In this document: in pieces, positions 16,794 through 24,959 of the stretch
Layout of the letters: every line of letters starts with the position of its first letter
Position numbering within the stretch: the first letter of the stretch is position 1
Assembly: GCA_007859745.1 (NCBI GenBank)
Contig: SMLU01000001.1
Location: 2,976,001-3,040,000, forward strand
Length of the DNA: 64,000 bases
Direction: 5' to 3'
Origin: Phycisphaerae bacterium RAS1
GTDB lineage: Bacteria > Planctomycetota > Phycisphaerae > UBA1845 > Fen-1342
Notes under the pieces: model-generated
Seen by the model: the letters and a program-made list of their open reading frames with translations, nothing else
Databases searched by the model: none
What the model was told of the DNA's origin: nothing
Made by a program: the position numbers and the translations under genes

Positions 16794-17174
16794 CTACGCT
16801 TCTTTCGCGTCTTCGAAAACGAATTCCACGCCGATCAGATAGCCCACCTGGGCGCGCGTGCAGTGCCGCACCTGGCCCGTGCCGTAGCCCGACAACTCCG
16901 GCTGATGCAGGGCGAATGAGACCTGGGTTCCATTGGGGATCGGCCGGCGCGTCCGCACCGCGAAGCCGTGCAGGCTGATGTTGTGCACCGTCGCCAGCAG
17001 ATGCCGCTCGCCGTAGCACTCGTCCGGCAGCCAGATTTCCACCGTTCCGGCGAAAGGCCAGCGTTCGGTGCGGCGTTTGGAGAGGTCCTGCTTGGCGTGC
17101 GACGGGACGGCGGCTGCGTCGACCAGCTCGCGGACGGCCTGCGGGGAGAGCTTCACGATCCGTTCGGCATCCAT
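16794..17174 (-). CDS. PilZ domain protein
   Basis: A 126-residue protein starting at ATG 17174, with AGGTG upstream; a GTG at 17183 is possible. A short helical N-terminus is followed by a single PilZ domain with the c-di-GMP signatures: KRRTERWPF (RxxxR-type) and VHNISLHGFAVRT (D/NxSxxG). Strands IPNGTQVSFAL, QVRHC and YLIGVEF complete the barrel. PilZ proteins bind cyclic di-GMP and control motility, adhesion or polysaccharide export. No diguanylate cyclase is nearby. It stands alone between a convergent gene and a divergent one. Confidence 0.85.
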   Translation of the reverse strand: MDAERIVKLSPQAVRELVDAAAVPSHAKQDLSKRRTERWPFAGTVEIWLPDECYGERHLLATVHNISLHGFAVRTRRPIPNGTQVSFALHQPELSGYGTGQVRHCTRAQVGYLIGVEFVFEDAKEA

Positions 17175-17531
17175 GACAAACACCTGTCGCCGCCGGCGGG
17201 GGACTCGCGCGGCCGTTAGACCCGCTCGCGCGGCTTAATGCTGCGGCTCATCCAGCGTATCGACCGGCCGGCCGCGGTGCGTTAGTCGCGCCGGCTTCCG
17301 GTCATGGCGCGCTGCGATCGGCGATGGACCGTGAACAGGGGGCCGGGTGGGGGCCAGGGGAGAAGTGTTTATCAGTCGTCCGCGGCCGGCGGCGGACGGC
17401 GTGCTGCCATAGTTCACCTCATCCCCTCCGCATTTCGATACTCCCATTGTCTCCCGGCGCCCGGCCATTCGCCGTGGGCGCGCCCGGGCGACGTCCCCGG
17501 CCCGTCAGCAGTCCGTGTTGGAGCGCAACGA
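17175..17531. other. 357-base spacer, nothing recognised
   Basis: A divergent spacer between the PilZ gene and the first metzincin lipoprotein gene. It is GC-rich, and I see no repeat family member, tRNA or clear promoter. Confidence 0.4.
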
Positions 17532-18785
17532 ATGCAGTGCGATGTGACGACGAAGCTCGTCCGGCGGTTCCGTGGCATGCACCAGCGGCGCAATCGTCAC
17601 GTGACTGCGTGGTTCATGGCGGTTGCGGCGGCGCTGGCCAGCGGTGGGTGCCCCACGGACAACCCGGCTGCATCGCTGCTCGATGCGCTGACCGGCGCCG
17701 ACAGCAGCGCGGACGCCGTCGCCGGGGCGGTCGTGGACACTCCGCGAGCGGCCGCGAATGGTCGCCTGGTGGGCAACGTGTCGCCGTCGACGCGCTACGA
17801 GACCTTCAGCCTGGGCAGCGGATCTGCGGGCGATGAGCTGACCGTCGCCGGTCCGGACGAAGAGGGATCGGCCTTTACGGTCGTGATGTTCGACGAGGAC
17901 TTCGACCTGGTGCGCCGCGCCGTGGTATCCGGCGGGGCGCCGCTGGTGCACGTGCTGCGCGAAGCGACGAGCCAGGTGTACGTCGGCGTGGCGGTGGCCT
18001 CCGGGACGACCGGCGGCTCGTTCGACATGCGCGTTTCGAGGCGGACCGGAGTGGCCGTCCCGTCGCCGCGCGGACAGTCCGTTTACCTCAACTTCGCCGG
18101 CGGCCAGGGCGTGCAGGTGCACACGCGGCCGGCGGTTTCATTCTCGGCGTTTCGCGGCGACATGCTGGGCGACGCCTATGCCGATGCCACCGCGAGCCTG
18201 AAGCGCGCCATTCTCGAAGCCGTGGCGCTGGACTATCGCAACTACGACGTGACGATCTACACGTCCGACGGCCCGCCGCCCAGCGGCGCCTACTCGACGG
18301 TTCACTTCGGCGGCGACGACGAGGGGTTGCTTGGGCTGGCTGACAGCGTGGACCAGTACAACGAGCGGCCGGGCGAAGACGCGATCATCTACGTGGGCAG
18401 TTTCGCCAACTTCGCGACGATGGGGCTGAGCGTGGATGAGCTGGGGCTGATGATCGGCAACGTCGCCAGCCACGAGCTGGGACACCTGCTCGGCCTGTAC
18501 CATACCAAAGACCCGGACGATCTGATGGACACCACCGGCAGCGCGTGGGACCTGGCCGAGGACCAGGCCTTTTCGCGTGCCGCGCTCGAGGCGGCCGTGT
18601 TCCCCACCGGGATGGAAAACTCACCCGAATTGCTGAGACTCGGCGTCGGGCCGGCGAAAAACGCAAGTTTGAAGTTGAAAACGCCGCCGCTTGGGCTGAA
18701 AATGGAGAGGCGCGCCGCGATCCGCCGCCTGGTCAATAGCGAGATGCCTCACTCATGCGGGACATGCCTCCACCTCGACGACTGA
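17532..18785 (+). CDS. Metzincin-type zinc metalloprotease lipoprotein (first of a tandem pair)
   Basis: A 417-residue protein. The start ATG at 17532 (MQCDVTTKLV) lies after GGAG; a Met at 17577 is possible. A lipobox, ALASGG|C40, predicts a lipoprotein. Residues about 85-175 resemble a pre-peptidase beta-sandwich. The catalytic region has the full HELGHLLGLYH motif (first His about 314) and a following DLMDTTGS that can serve as the Met-turn. The phrases VYLNFAGGQGV and YSTVHFGGDDEG recur in its downstream neighbour, so the pair arose by duplication. It is probably an envelope-anchored protease of unknown substrate. It overlaps the next gene by 31 bases. Confidence 0.8.
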   Translation: MQCDVTTKLVRRFRGMHQRRNRHVTAWFMAVAAALASGGCPTDNPAASLLDALTGADSSADAVAGAVVDTPRAAANGRLVGNVSPSTRYETFSLGSGSAGDELTVAGPDEEGSAFTVVMFDEDFDLVRRAVVSGGAPLVHVLREATSQVYVGVAVASGTTGGSFDMRVSRRTGVAVPSPRGQSVYLNFAGGQGVQVHTRPAVSFSAFRGDMLGDAYADATASLKRAILEAVALDYRNYDVTIYTSDGPPPSGAYSTVHFGGDDEGLLGLADSVDQYNERPGEDAIIYVGSFANFATMGLSVDELGLMIGNVASHELGHLLGLYHTKDPDDLMDTTGSAWDLAEDQAFSRAALEAAVFPTGMENSPELLRLGVGPAKNASLKLKTPPLGLKMERRAAIRRLVNSEMPHSCGTCLHLDD

Positions 18786-20074
18786 GCCTGACGCTGATCC
18801 GCAACCTGAAACCGAACGCACCGACGCTGCGACGGCTGCCCGCCGCGGCGCTGACGGCTGCCGCGGGGTTTCTACTGAACTCCGCCGGCTGCCCGCCGGT
18901 AACGCCGACGCCGCCGGATGACAGCGGACTGCCGTTCCTGGATCAGGACGGTAACTTCACGTTTGACAAGGCCACGCCGGTGGCCCTGCAGCGCAGCTCG
19001 ATCGCGTTTCGCGGACAGGTCAGCGGCAGCGACGACCTGGACCTGTACAACATCGGCGAGCTGAAGGCCGGGGACGGCATCACGGTCGATGTTCAGTCTG
19101 ATGGCGGCGACCTGGATTGCGTTCTGGCGCTGCTGGACTCGCGCCAACAACTGATCGCGTTCAACGACGATCGCATCCCGGACGGCAGCGACCTGAACCC
19201 GCGGCTCTCAATCACGCTGCCCGGTGGGCAGAGCGGTTTTTTCATAGGCGTGACGTCGTTTCCGGGCAGCACCGGCACCGGCAAGTACACCATTACGATT
19301 GACGTCTCTCCAGACGGCGATACGCCTTCCGGGACGCCGCAGGTGGTCTATCTGGATTTCCGCGGCGGGGAGGGCATCGAGGTTCCCAACGTCGGCACGT
19401 TCACGCTCAAGCCGCTGGACGCGTCTGATTTCGGCTCTGGCTTCGCGGGGAAGACGGCGGCGATCGCCTCGGCCATGGCAGCCGAGGTTCGCGACGCCTA
19501 CGCCGGACTGAACCTGAGCGTCATTACGTCGGACGAGCGTGACACGCCGCCCTCGGGCGACCACTCGACGGTCTTTTTCGGCGGCTTCGACGAACGGGCC
19601 TTTGCCATTTCCGAGAGCATCGATACCTTCAACGCCGACAAGAACGATCGGGCGATCGTCTTTACCGAGAGTTTCGGCGGGCGGGCGTTCTCGAAGACGC
19701 CGACGCAGGATGAGCTGGTGCAGGCCCTGGGCAATACGGTGGCACACGAGATCGGCCACCTTCTGGGGCTGGTGCATACGGCTGACTGTGCCGACCTGAT
19801 GGACTCGACGTGCGGCAACAACCGCATTCTGGAGCCGCAGGCGTTCAAGAACGGCGTGCTCGATCCGATGGTGTTCCCGGTGGGATCGCAGGACAGCGAC
19901 GAGCGGCTGGCCTGGATTCTCGGCGCGTCCGACACCGCTCGCGGCAAGCCGAGCGCCCGATCGCTGGCGGCCGGCGCGGCGGCGCCGGCGGCTCGCTCGG
20001 CGCTGGAGCCGCCGCGCTGCGCCTGCCGCAAGCATGCGGGCCACGCACACGTCGCGGTCGCGCCGACGCACTAG
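18755..20074 (+). CDS. Metzincin-type zinc metalloprotease lipoprotein (second of the pair)
   Basis: A 439-residue protein starting at ATG 18755 inside the end of the previous gene; a second ATG lies at 18764. A lipobox-like LLNSAG|C follows a hydrophobic stretch. A pre-peptidase C-terminal (PPC) type domain occupies about residues 75-190 (SGSDDLDLYNIGELKAGDGI, DCVLALLDS). The protease region has HEIGHLLGLVH (first His 331) and DLMDSTCG as Met-turn. The shared order of lipobox, beta domain, VYLDFRGGEGI, STVFFGGFDE and zinc motif shows homology to the first gene. The C-terminal 45 residues are Ala/Arg-rich with a Cys/His cluster. It is co-transcribed and probably coupled with the upstream gene. 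Confidence 0.8.
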   Translation: MRDMPPPRRLSLTLIRNLKPNAPTLRRLPAAALTAAAGFLLNSAGCPPVTPTPPDDSGLPFLDQDGNFTFDKATPVALQRSSIAFRGQVSGSDDLDLYNIGELKAGDGITVDVQSDGGDLDCVLALLDSRQQLIAFNDDRIPDGSDLNPRLSITLPGGQSGFFIGVTSFPGSTGTGKYTITIDVSPDGDTPSGTPQVVYLDFRGGEGIEVPNVGTFTLKPLDASDFGSGFAGKTAAIASAMAAEVRDAYAGLNLSVITSDERDTPPSGDHSTVFFGGFDERAFAISESIDTFNADKNDRAIVFTESFGGRAFSKTPTQDELVQALGNTVAHEIGHLLGLVHTADCADLMDSTCGNNRILEPQAFKNGVLDPMVFPVGSQDSDERLAWILGASDTARGKPSARSLAAGAAAPAARSALEPPRCACRKHAGHAHVAVAPTH

Positions 20075-20420
20075 ATTTGCAACTCAAACATGCCCATTTG
20101 ATTCGAGCCGCGCGCGTCAGCAAGTAGCGGTAGGCTGGGCTTCGAGTAGCTGTAGTAGCTGTAGGCTGGGCTGAGCTTTGCGAAGCCCAGCGACAAGTGG
20201 GCTGGGCTTCGAGTACTCAGCCCAGCCTACCGCTACTACTCAGCCCAGCCTACCGCTACTGGGCTTCGAGTACTCAGCCCAGCCTACCGCTACTCAGCCC
20301 AGCCTACCGCTACTACCACTACCACTACCACTACCACTACTCTCGGAACCGCTTCCTCACGGTCGCGGCTCGGAAAAACGCCGCGGTCCCGGCTCGGGGA
20401 TAGCGCCGGAGAAGAAACAA
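20075..20420. repeat. Cluster of family E hairpins plus a CTACCA microsatellite
   Basis: Between about 20128 and 20310, copies of GTAGGCTGGGCTTCGAGTAC and its complement CAGCCCAGCCTACCGCTAC are stacked in direct and inverted order. Then comes a run of CTACCA units (about 20310-20340). Fragments of family G (GAGCCGCGCGCGTCAGCAAG near 20105; CTCACGGTCGCGGCTCGG near 20357) flank the cluster. No gene is seen. Confidence 0.85.
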
Positions 20421-20421
20421 A

Positions 20422-20447
20422 GAGAGCCCGACTCGCGTCGGGCTCTC
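20422..20447 (-). terminator. Intrinsic terminator of the PEP-CTERM gene
   Basis: GAGAGCCCGAC-TCGC-GTCGGGCTCTC is a perfect 11-pair stem located 38 bases past the minus-strand gene end. On that strand it is followed by the T-rich CTTTGTTTCTTC. It is the clearest rho-independent terminator in the window. Confidence 0.8.
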
Positions 20448-20484
20448 ATGAATTCAATCGGACAACTCTGAGAGTCGCTCAGTC

Positions 20485-21270
20485 TTAGCGACGACGCAGA
20501 GCCAGGGCGGCGAGGCCGAGCAGGGCCAAGCTGGCCGGCTCGGGCGTGATCGTTGCTTCCGCGATCGGGCTGTCGCCGCTGGCGCCGGCCGTGTAGACCG
20601 TGCCTTCGTCGCCGAAGCCGAGGCGGACGAACGTGTTGCTGGCGGTGATGCCGGCGCCGGCCGTGGTGGCGGCGGAGGCCAGGCCGTGGCGAATGAAGAC
20701 GTCGCCGCTCGTGCCGCTCAGCTCAACGTGACCGACCAGCGTGGCGCGGTTGACCGTGGCGCCGGTGAAGTGCTGGTCGCCGCCGATGGGCAGCGAGCCG
20801 TTGCGGACGCCGACCTGACCGGAGACGTAGAACATCGTGACGCCGGTGACGGTCTGCGACCCGGCGCCGGTGCCGTTGCTGGTCGCGGCCCAGCGAGGCG
20901 ACGTCACATCGTCGCCGCCGCCCGGCTCGCCGTCGTCGCCGAGATCGACGATCATGTTAATGTTGTAGATCGAGACGCTCGTGATGACGGCGTTTCCGTT
21001 GCGGACCTGGATCTGGTAGTCCTGGAAGCCGTTCCAGACGCGCGACGAGACCGGGTTGTTCACCCAGAGGTACAGGCGCGTGCCGGCCGAGCCGTCCACC
21101 GACGGGTTCGTCAGGGTCGGCAGGTTGGCCGGGGCGACCGCGGCGCTCTGCGGGTCGGCGGCGTTCGAGAGGCCGTCGGTCGACAGGAACCAGCGCGCGG
21201 CCGCTGTCTGAGCCTGCGCAGCGCCCGCCGCGAAAGCCACGACCGCAAGGGTTGAAAAGAGCTTCTTCAT
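20485..21270 (-). CDS. PEP-CTERM sorting domain protein
   Basis: A 261-residue exported protein. The start MKKLFSTLAVVAFAAGAAQA|Q is a textbook signal peptide, with GGGAG about ten bases before the ATG. The body is beta-rich and Gly/Thr/Asn-rich without cysteine (RLYLWVNNP, YQIQVRNGNAVITSVSIYN, MFYVSGQVGVRNGS). The C-terminus TPEPASLALLGLAALALRRR is a perfect PEP-CTERM signal. It is likely exported, processed by an exosortase and surface-associated. A strong intrinsic terminator lies directly downstream. The gene is divergent from the Uma2 gene, and its spacer is less GC-rich than average, suggesting strong promoters. Confidence 0.85.
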   Translation of the reverse strand: MKKLFSTLAVVAFAAGAAQAQTAAARWFLSTDGLSNAADPQSAAVAPANLPTLTNPSVDGSAGTRLYLWVNNPVSSRVWNGFQDYQIQVRNGNAVITSVSIYNINMIVDLGDDGEPGGGDDVTSPRWAATSNGTGAGSQTVTGVTMFYVSGQVGVRNGSLPIGGDQHFTGATVNRATLVGHVELSGTSGDVFIRHGLASAATTAGAGITASNTFVRLGFGDEGTVYTAGASGDSPIAEATITPEPASLALLGLAALALRRR

Positions 21271-21491
21271 CTGTTCAATCTCCCAAAAAAGGATGACTAG
21301 GTTCGCGGAGGTGCTTCCGGCCTCCAGAGACGCATTCTGAAAGGGTGTCGCTCACCCAATCTCTCACGACACCCGGTTCTAGGCCGCGCCGAAAACCGAA
21401 GGCAAGTTTTGGCGGTGCAATTTTGGTGAACTTTTTGGGGACGGGGGCCTGAAGTGATTATCGGGACGTAATCCGCCGGGGGCGGCGTCGC

Positions 21492-21497
21492 TATAAT
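21492..21497 (+). promoter_or_regulatory. Candidate -10 box upstream of the Uma2 gene
   Basis: A perfect TATAAT lies 18 bases before the ATG at 21516, which would give a very short leader. No convincing -35 hexamer is found 16-18 bases upstream, so this is tentative. Confidence 0.35.
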
Positions 21498-21515
21498 GCG
21501 GGCCGGAGTCGTTTC

Positions 21516-22109
21516 ATGATTGCCAACACGCGCCGCGGTATTTACACGTTTGGCGATTTCCTCGAACTAACCTCCGAGGACGAGAAATCGGACTTGCTGA
21601 ACGGAGTCATTCTGATGGCATCACCGGAGAGCACGGAGCACAACAAGCTCGTCTGGTGGTTCGGGACGATCCTGGGGCAGTTCGTCGAGGCCCGCGGATT
21701 GGGGACCGTATTCCTGAATAAAGTGGCCTTTCGCCTCACGGATCTTCACGGTCCGGAGCCGGACGTGGCGCTTGTTCGCGCCGAGCGCAGTGGAATCATC
21801 AAGTCGGGATACGTTGACGGCCCGCCCGACCTCGCGGTCGAAATCGTCTCGCCCGACAGCGTGACGCGCGACTATCAGGACAAGCGGGCGGCCTACGAAG
21901 GCGCGGGCGTTCCGGAATACTGGATCATCGACCCCGACGAATCACGTGCCACGCTGCTGGTAATGACGCCAACGGGCTTTGAGCCGCTCGCGACGACCGA
22001 TGCCGTGCTCCGCAGTCGCATCCTGCCGGGCTTCGAGTTGGCCGCGCGTCACCTGTGGCAGCGGCCGCTGCCGGCGACGCTTGAGATCGTTCGCGGGTTG
22101 TTGAGCTAA
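21516..22109 (+). CDS. Uma2 (DUF820) family PD-(D/E)xK nuclease-like protein
   Basis: A 197-residue protein of usual family length. Typical features are TFGDFLELTSED near the start, an LLNGVILMASPESTEHN segment, the EPDVALVRAER acidic strand, PDLAVEIVSPDSVTRDY with the core Glu, DKRAAYEGAGVPEYWIIDP with the lysine, and an LPGFELAARHLW end. The fold is restriction-endonuclease-like, and the acidic and lysine residues of a metal-dependent active site appear intact. Uma2 proteins are highly expanded in cyanobacteria and planctomycetes, and their biological role is unsettled. It is a single gene, convergent with the sigma-factor gene, with an inverted repeat between them. Confidence 0.88.
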   Translation: MIANTRRGIYTFGDFLELTSEDEKSDLLNGVILMASPESTEHNKLVWWFGTILGQFVEARGLGTVFLNKVAFRLTDLHGPEPDVALVRAERSGIIKSGYVDGPPDLAVEIVSPDSVTRDYQDKRAAYEGAGVPEYWIIDPDESRATLLVMTPTGFEPLATTDAVLRSRILPGFELAARHLWQRPLPATLEIVRGLLS

Positions 22110-22143
22110 TCTAGTGCCTCAGATTTATCGCGGCGCAGGCCAT

Positions 22144-22208
22144 GGGGAGCGTGGGCGTCCCGCCGGTGCGAAAACCGCATTCGCACCGGCCAGAGGCCGA
22201 TGCTCCCC
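22144..22208. repeat. Inverted repeat (family A) between convergent genes
   Basis: GGGGAGCGTGGGCGTCCCGC... and ...GAGGCCGATGCTCCCC form imperfect arms around a CGGTGCGAAAACCGCATTCG centre, which itself pairs. It ends two bases before the stop codon of the sigma-factor gene (22211). It is a possible bidirectional terminator. Confidence 0.75.
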
Positions 22209-22210
22209 GC

Positions 22211-23905
22211 CTACTCCGGCCCCAGCAGCTTTGACAAGTCCGCCCCGAAGTCCTCGCGCAGCTTCTCCATCGCGCGCGCCTCGATCTGCCGCACGCGCTC
22301 CTTCGAGACGCCCAGGCGCTTGCCGATCTGCTCCAGCGTCTGCGGCTGGCCGTGATCTTCCAGTCCGAAGCGCTGCCGGAGGATCTCGCGGGCGCGTTCA
22401 TCCAGGCACGCGAGCATGTCCTCGACCTTGCGCCGCAGGGCGGCGAGCTGATCGTCCTCCGCCTCGGGCTCGCTGGGCAGGGCGACCGAATCGAAAAGCT
22501 CCTCCTGGCCGGTCCGGTAGCGATCCTGGTGGTGCCGTTGCTCGGGGATGGTGCGGGCGAAGTTCTTGTTGATGGCCCACCAGGCGTAGGTGCTGAACTT
22601 ATTGCCGCGCGAGTAGTCGAACTTGTCCACCGCCCGCATCAGCGACACGTTGCCGTCGCTGATCAGCTCGAAGAAATCGTGCACGCTGCTCAGGTGTTTC
22701 TTGGCGGTGCTGACGACCAGGCGCAGGTTGGCCTGCGTGATCTGCTTCTTCACGTCCGCGGCCTGCGCGAGCAGCGCGTCGATCGCGTCCAGGTCGGCCG
22801 GCGTGGATGCGTCCGGATCGAGCGCCTCGCGCAGCTTTTCCGCGCGGAATCGCAGGAAGTTCATCTTCCGGAACAGCGCCGCCTCGCCCTCCGGCGTGAG
22901 CAGCGGGATGCGAAAAAGCTGCTGCAGGTAGGGCGGCAGGTCGCGCGGAATGCGGCGGTTGGTCTCGAGCGGCGCGTTGGGCTGGCGCACCGCCGGGCCA
23001 TTCAGGATTTCGTCCTCGAGAAACGCGTCTTCGAACTCGTCACTGGGCATGAACTCGATCGGCCGCGACTTCAGCTCACGCGCCTTCATCTGCGTGATGG
23101 TCTGGTAGATCCAGGCGATCGGCCGGCTGAAGCGCTCCGCCAGCGCCTCGACGCTCGCGCCGTCGAGGTAGGCTTCCCAGACGGAGAGCCGCACGTCGTC
23201 GGCCGCGACCGTCAGCGTCGAGCGATTGAAGATTCCCGCGGCCGGGTGCGCGTCGTCGTAGCCCTTCAGCAGCAGGCGGATAGTCTCGACGGCCCGGCCG
23301 GTCTCGGCGGCGATCGTGCGCGCGACGGCGTTGGCCGTCTTCTGACCCAGCTCGACCAGCGCCTTGGCTCGGGCAATGATGACCTCGCGCTCGTCGCGCG
23401 TCAGTTGCGAGAAACTGCTGCCGCGCTGGATCAGGTCGGCGTTGTGGGCCACGAAACGCCGGATGGAACGATCGGTGAAGAGCAGGCGCGTGCGGCGGTC
23501 GGCGAAGCGGAACTTCCAGCCGATCAGCCCGCGCCGCCGCCAGCGGAAGATGGTCTTGGTGCTGACGTCGAAGCGCTCGGCCAGCTCGGCGACGCTGAAG
23601 ACCGGTCCGGCCCATTCGTCGACTCGGATTCCCGCGTCTTCGGACAGGTCTTCGGCCAGCGCGGTGAGGTCGGCGATCAGGTCGTCGAGCTCGATCAGAT
23701 GCGCGTCGCTCGTGTCCGACGGGGCGCCCGGCGCGCGGAAGCCGGTCAGGGCGTGGCGGACGAAGTCGTAGGGGAAGGACTTGCCCGGCTCGAGCAGAGT
23801 AAGCACGAACTCGATGTTGAAAAGCTGCCGCAGACGCAAGCGCTTCGGGCCGCGCAGGAGCTGCGTGGCGAGGTCCTCCAGCAGCAGGGACTGATAGGCT
23901 TGCAT
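22211..23905 (-). CDS. Sigma-70 family RNA polymerase sigma factor with N-terminal helix-turn-helix domain
   Basis: A 564-residue protein. The start chosen is ATG 23905 (MQAYQSLLLEDLATQLL), where planctomycete relatives begin; the frame extends to 23995. Residues 1-95 are a family-specific region. Residues about 102-155 (FSVAELAERFDVSTKTIFRW) form a MerR- or excisionase-like helix-turn-helix, followed by more helices. The C-terminal half is a standard sigma-70: region 1.2 near 350; region 2 with ISDGNVSLMRAVDKFDYSRG and FSTYAWWAINKNFART; region 3; and region 4.2 (TLEQIGKRLGVSKERVRQIE). It directs promoter recognition, probably as an alternative sigma, since the N-terminus is unlike RpoD. No anti-sigma gene is adjacent. 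Confidence 0.88.
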   Translation of the reverse strand: MQAYQSLLLEDLATQLLRGPKRLRLRQLFNIEFVLTLLEPGKSFPYDFVRHALTGFRAPGAPSDTSDAHLIELDDLIADLTALAEDLSEDAGIRVDEWAGPVFSVAELAERFDVSTKTIFRWRRRGLIGWKFRFADRRTRLLFTDRSIRRFVAHNADLIQRGSSFSQLTRDEREVIIARAKALVELGQKTANAVARTIAAETGRAVETIRLLLKGYDDAHPAAGIFNRSTLTVAADDVRLSVWEAYLDGASVEALAERFSRPIAWIYQTITQMKARELKSRPIEFMPSDEFEDAFLEDEILNGPAVRQPNAPLETNRRIPRDLPPYLQQLFRIPLLTPEGEAALFRKMNFLRFRAEKLREALDPDASTPADLDAIDALLAQAADVKKQITQANLRLVVSTAKKHLSSVHDFFELISDGNVSLMRAVDKFDYSRGNKFSTYAWWAINKNFARTIPEQRHHQDRYRTGQEELFDSVALPSEPEAEDDQLAALRRKVEDMLACLDERAREILRQRFGLEDHGQPQTLEQIGKRLGVSKERVRQIEARAMEKLREDFGADLSKLLGPE

Positions 23906-23978
23906 TCGGCACACCTGGCAGGGCAGACGATATTGATTATCGTCATCGCCTCGGCGCGGGTCAACGGGAGCGCCTGTT

Positions 23979-24073
23979 CGAACCCGCCGCGGCAAGCGGC
24001 GGGTTGACGTCCCCGGCCGGTGTGGTCGTGCTTGCGTACGAATGTCAACCCGCCGCGTGGCGCGGCGGGTTCG
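23979..24073. repeat. Dispersed inverted repeat (family F)
   Basis: It starts CGAACCCGCCGCGGCAAGCG GCGGG and ends CGCGTGGCGCGGCGGGTTCG: outer arms are complementary, and each arm is itself a hairpin. Similar elements lie at 27974-28068, 42878-42983 and 60711-60805, so the unit is about 95-105 bases. Confidence 0.85.
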
Positions 24074-24098
24074 GAAAGAGGGCCCGGCCCGCGGCGCG

Positions 24099-24959
24099 TC
24101 AGCCGAAGCGGCCGGTGATGTAGTCCTGCGTCCGCGGATTGCCCGGTTGCGTGAAGATCTTGCTGGTGGCGTCGACTTCGATCAGCTCGCCCATGTACAG
24201 GAACGCCGTACGATCCGAGACGCGGGCGGCCTGCTGCATGTTGTGCGTCACCAGTACGACGGTGTACTGGTCCTTCAACTGGTCGATCAGGTCCTCAATC
24301 CGCGCCGTGGCGATCGGGTCCAGCGCCGAGCAGGGTTCGTCCATCAGCAGCACTTCCGGCTGGAGCGCGACGGCGCGGGCGATGCACAAGCGCTGCTGCT
24401 GTCCGCCCGAAAGTTCGAGGGCGTTTTTTCTCAGCTTGTCCTTCACCTCGTCCCACAGCGCCGCCTTGCGCAGCGACTGCTCCACGAGTTCGGCCAGGTT
24501 CCCGCGATAGCCGTTGATCGCGGCGCCCCAGGCCACGTTCCTGAAGATCGACTTGGGAAACGGGTTGGGTTTTTGAAAGACCATGCCGACGCGGCGGCGA
24601 AGCTCGACCGGATCGCACTCCACGCCGTAGATGTCCTGGCCGTGGAAGAACAGCCGCCCCTCGACCTGCACGCTGGGCGCGAAGTCGTTCATGCGGTTCA
24701 TGGCCCGCAGAAGCGTGCTCTTGCCGCAGCCGGAGGGGCCGATGATCGCGGTGACCTGCCGCGGCGGGATTTCGAGCGAGATGCTCTTGATGGCGGAATA
24801 CGAGCCATAGCGGATCGAAAGGGCCTCGCTGCGGAAGATGGGCGCAGCCTCACTCACCGCGGCCCGCGGCCGCGCGCCGATCAGCGGCGCGACGCCCAGC
24901 AGCGGCTTGCCGACCGGTCCGGCCGCCATAGAAATCACAGCTTCCGCGTCTGCTGCCAT
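24099..24959 (-). CDS. pstB: Phosphate ABC transporter ATP-binding protein PstB
   Basis: A 286-residue protein. ATG 24959 overlaps the pstA end by 25 bases and has GGGAA upstream; an ATG at 24929 just past the pstA stop would remove ten residues. Walker A is GPSGCGKST, the signature is LSGGQQQR, Walker B is [12 protein letters not shown] and the switch His is in VTHNMQQAA. The C-terminus DYITGRFG is diagnostic of PstB. It energises high-affinity phosphate import by PstSCA. It is the last gene of the operon, and no phoU follows. The first 40 residues are a low-complexity extension absent from most PstB proteins. Confidence 0.96.
   Translation of the reverse strand: MAADAEAVISMAAGPVGKPLLGVAPLIGARPRAAVSEAAPIFRSEALSIRYGSYSAIKSISLEIPPRQVTAIIGPSGCGKSTLLRAMNRMNDFAPSVQVEGRLFFHGQDIYGVECDPVELRRRVGMVFQKPNPFPKSIFRNVAWGAAINGYRGNLAELVEQSLRKAALWDEVKDKLRKNALELSGGQQQRLCIARAVALQPEVLLMDEPCSALDPIATARIEDLIDQLKDQYTVVLVTHNMQQAARVSDRTAFLYMGELIEVDATSKIFTQPGNPRTQDYITGRFG

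Noticed and set aside
22352-24007. 551-codon plus-strand frame across the sigma gene
   Set aside because: Shadow of the sigma-70 gene; low-complexity Arg/Asp/Val content without motifs.
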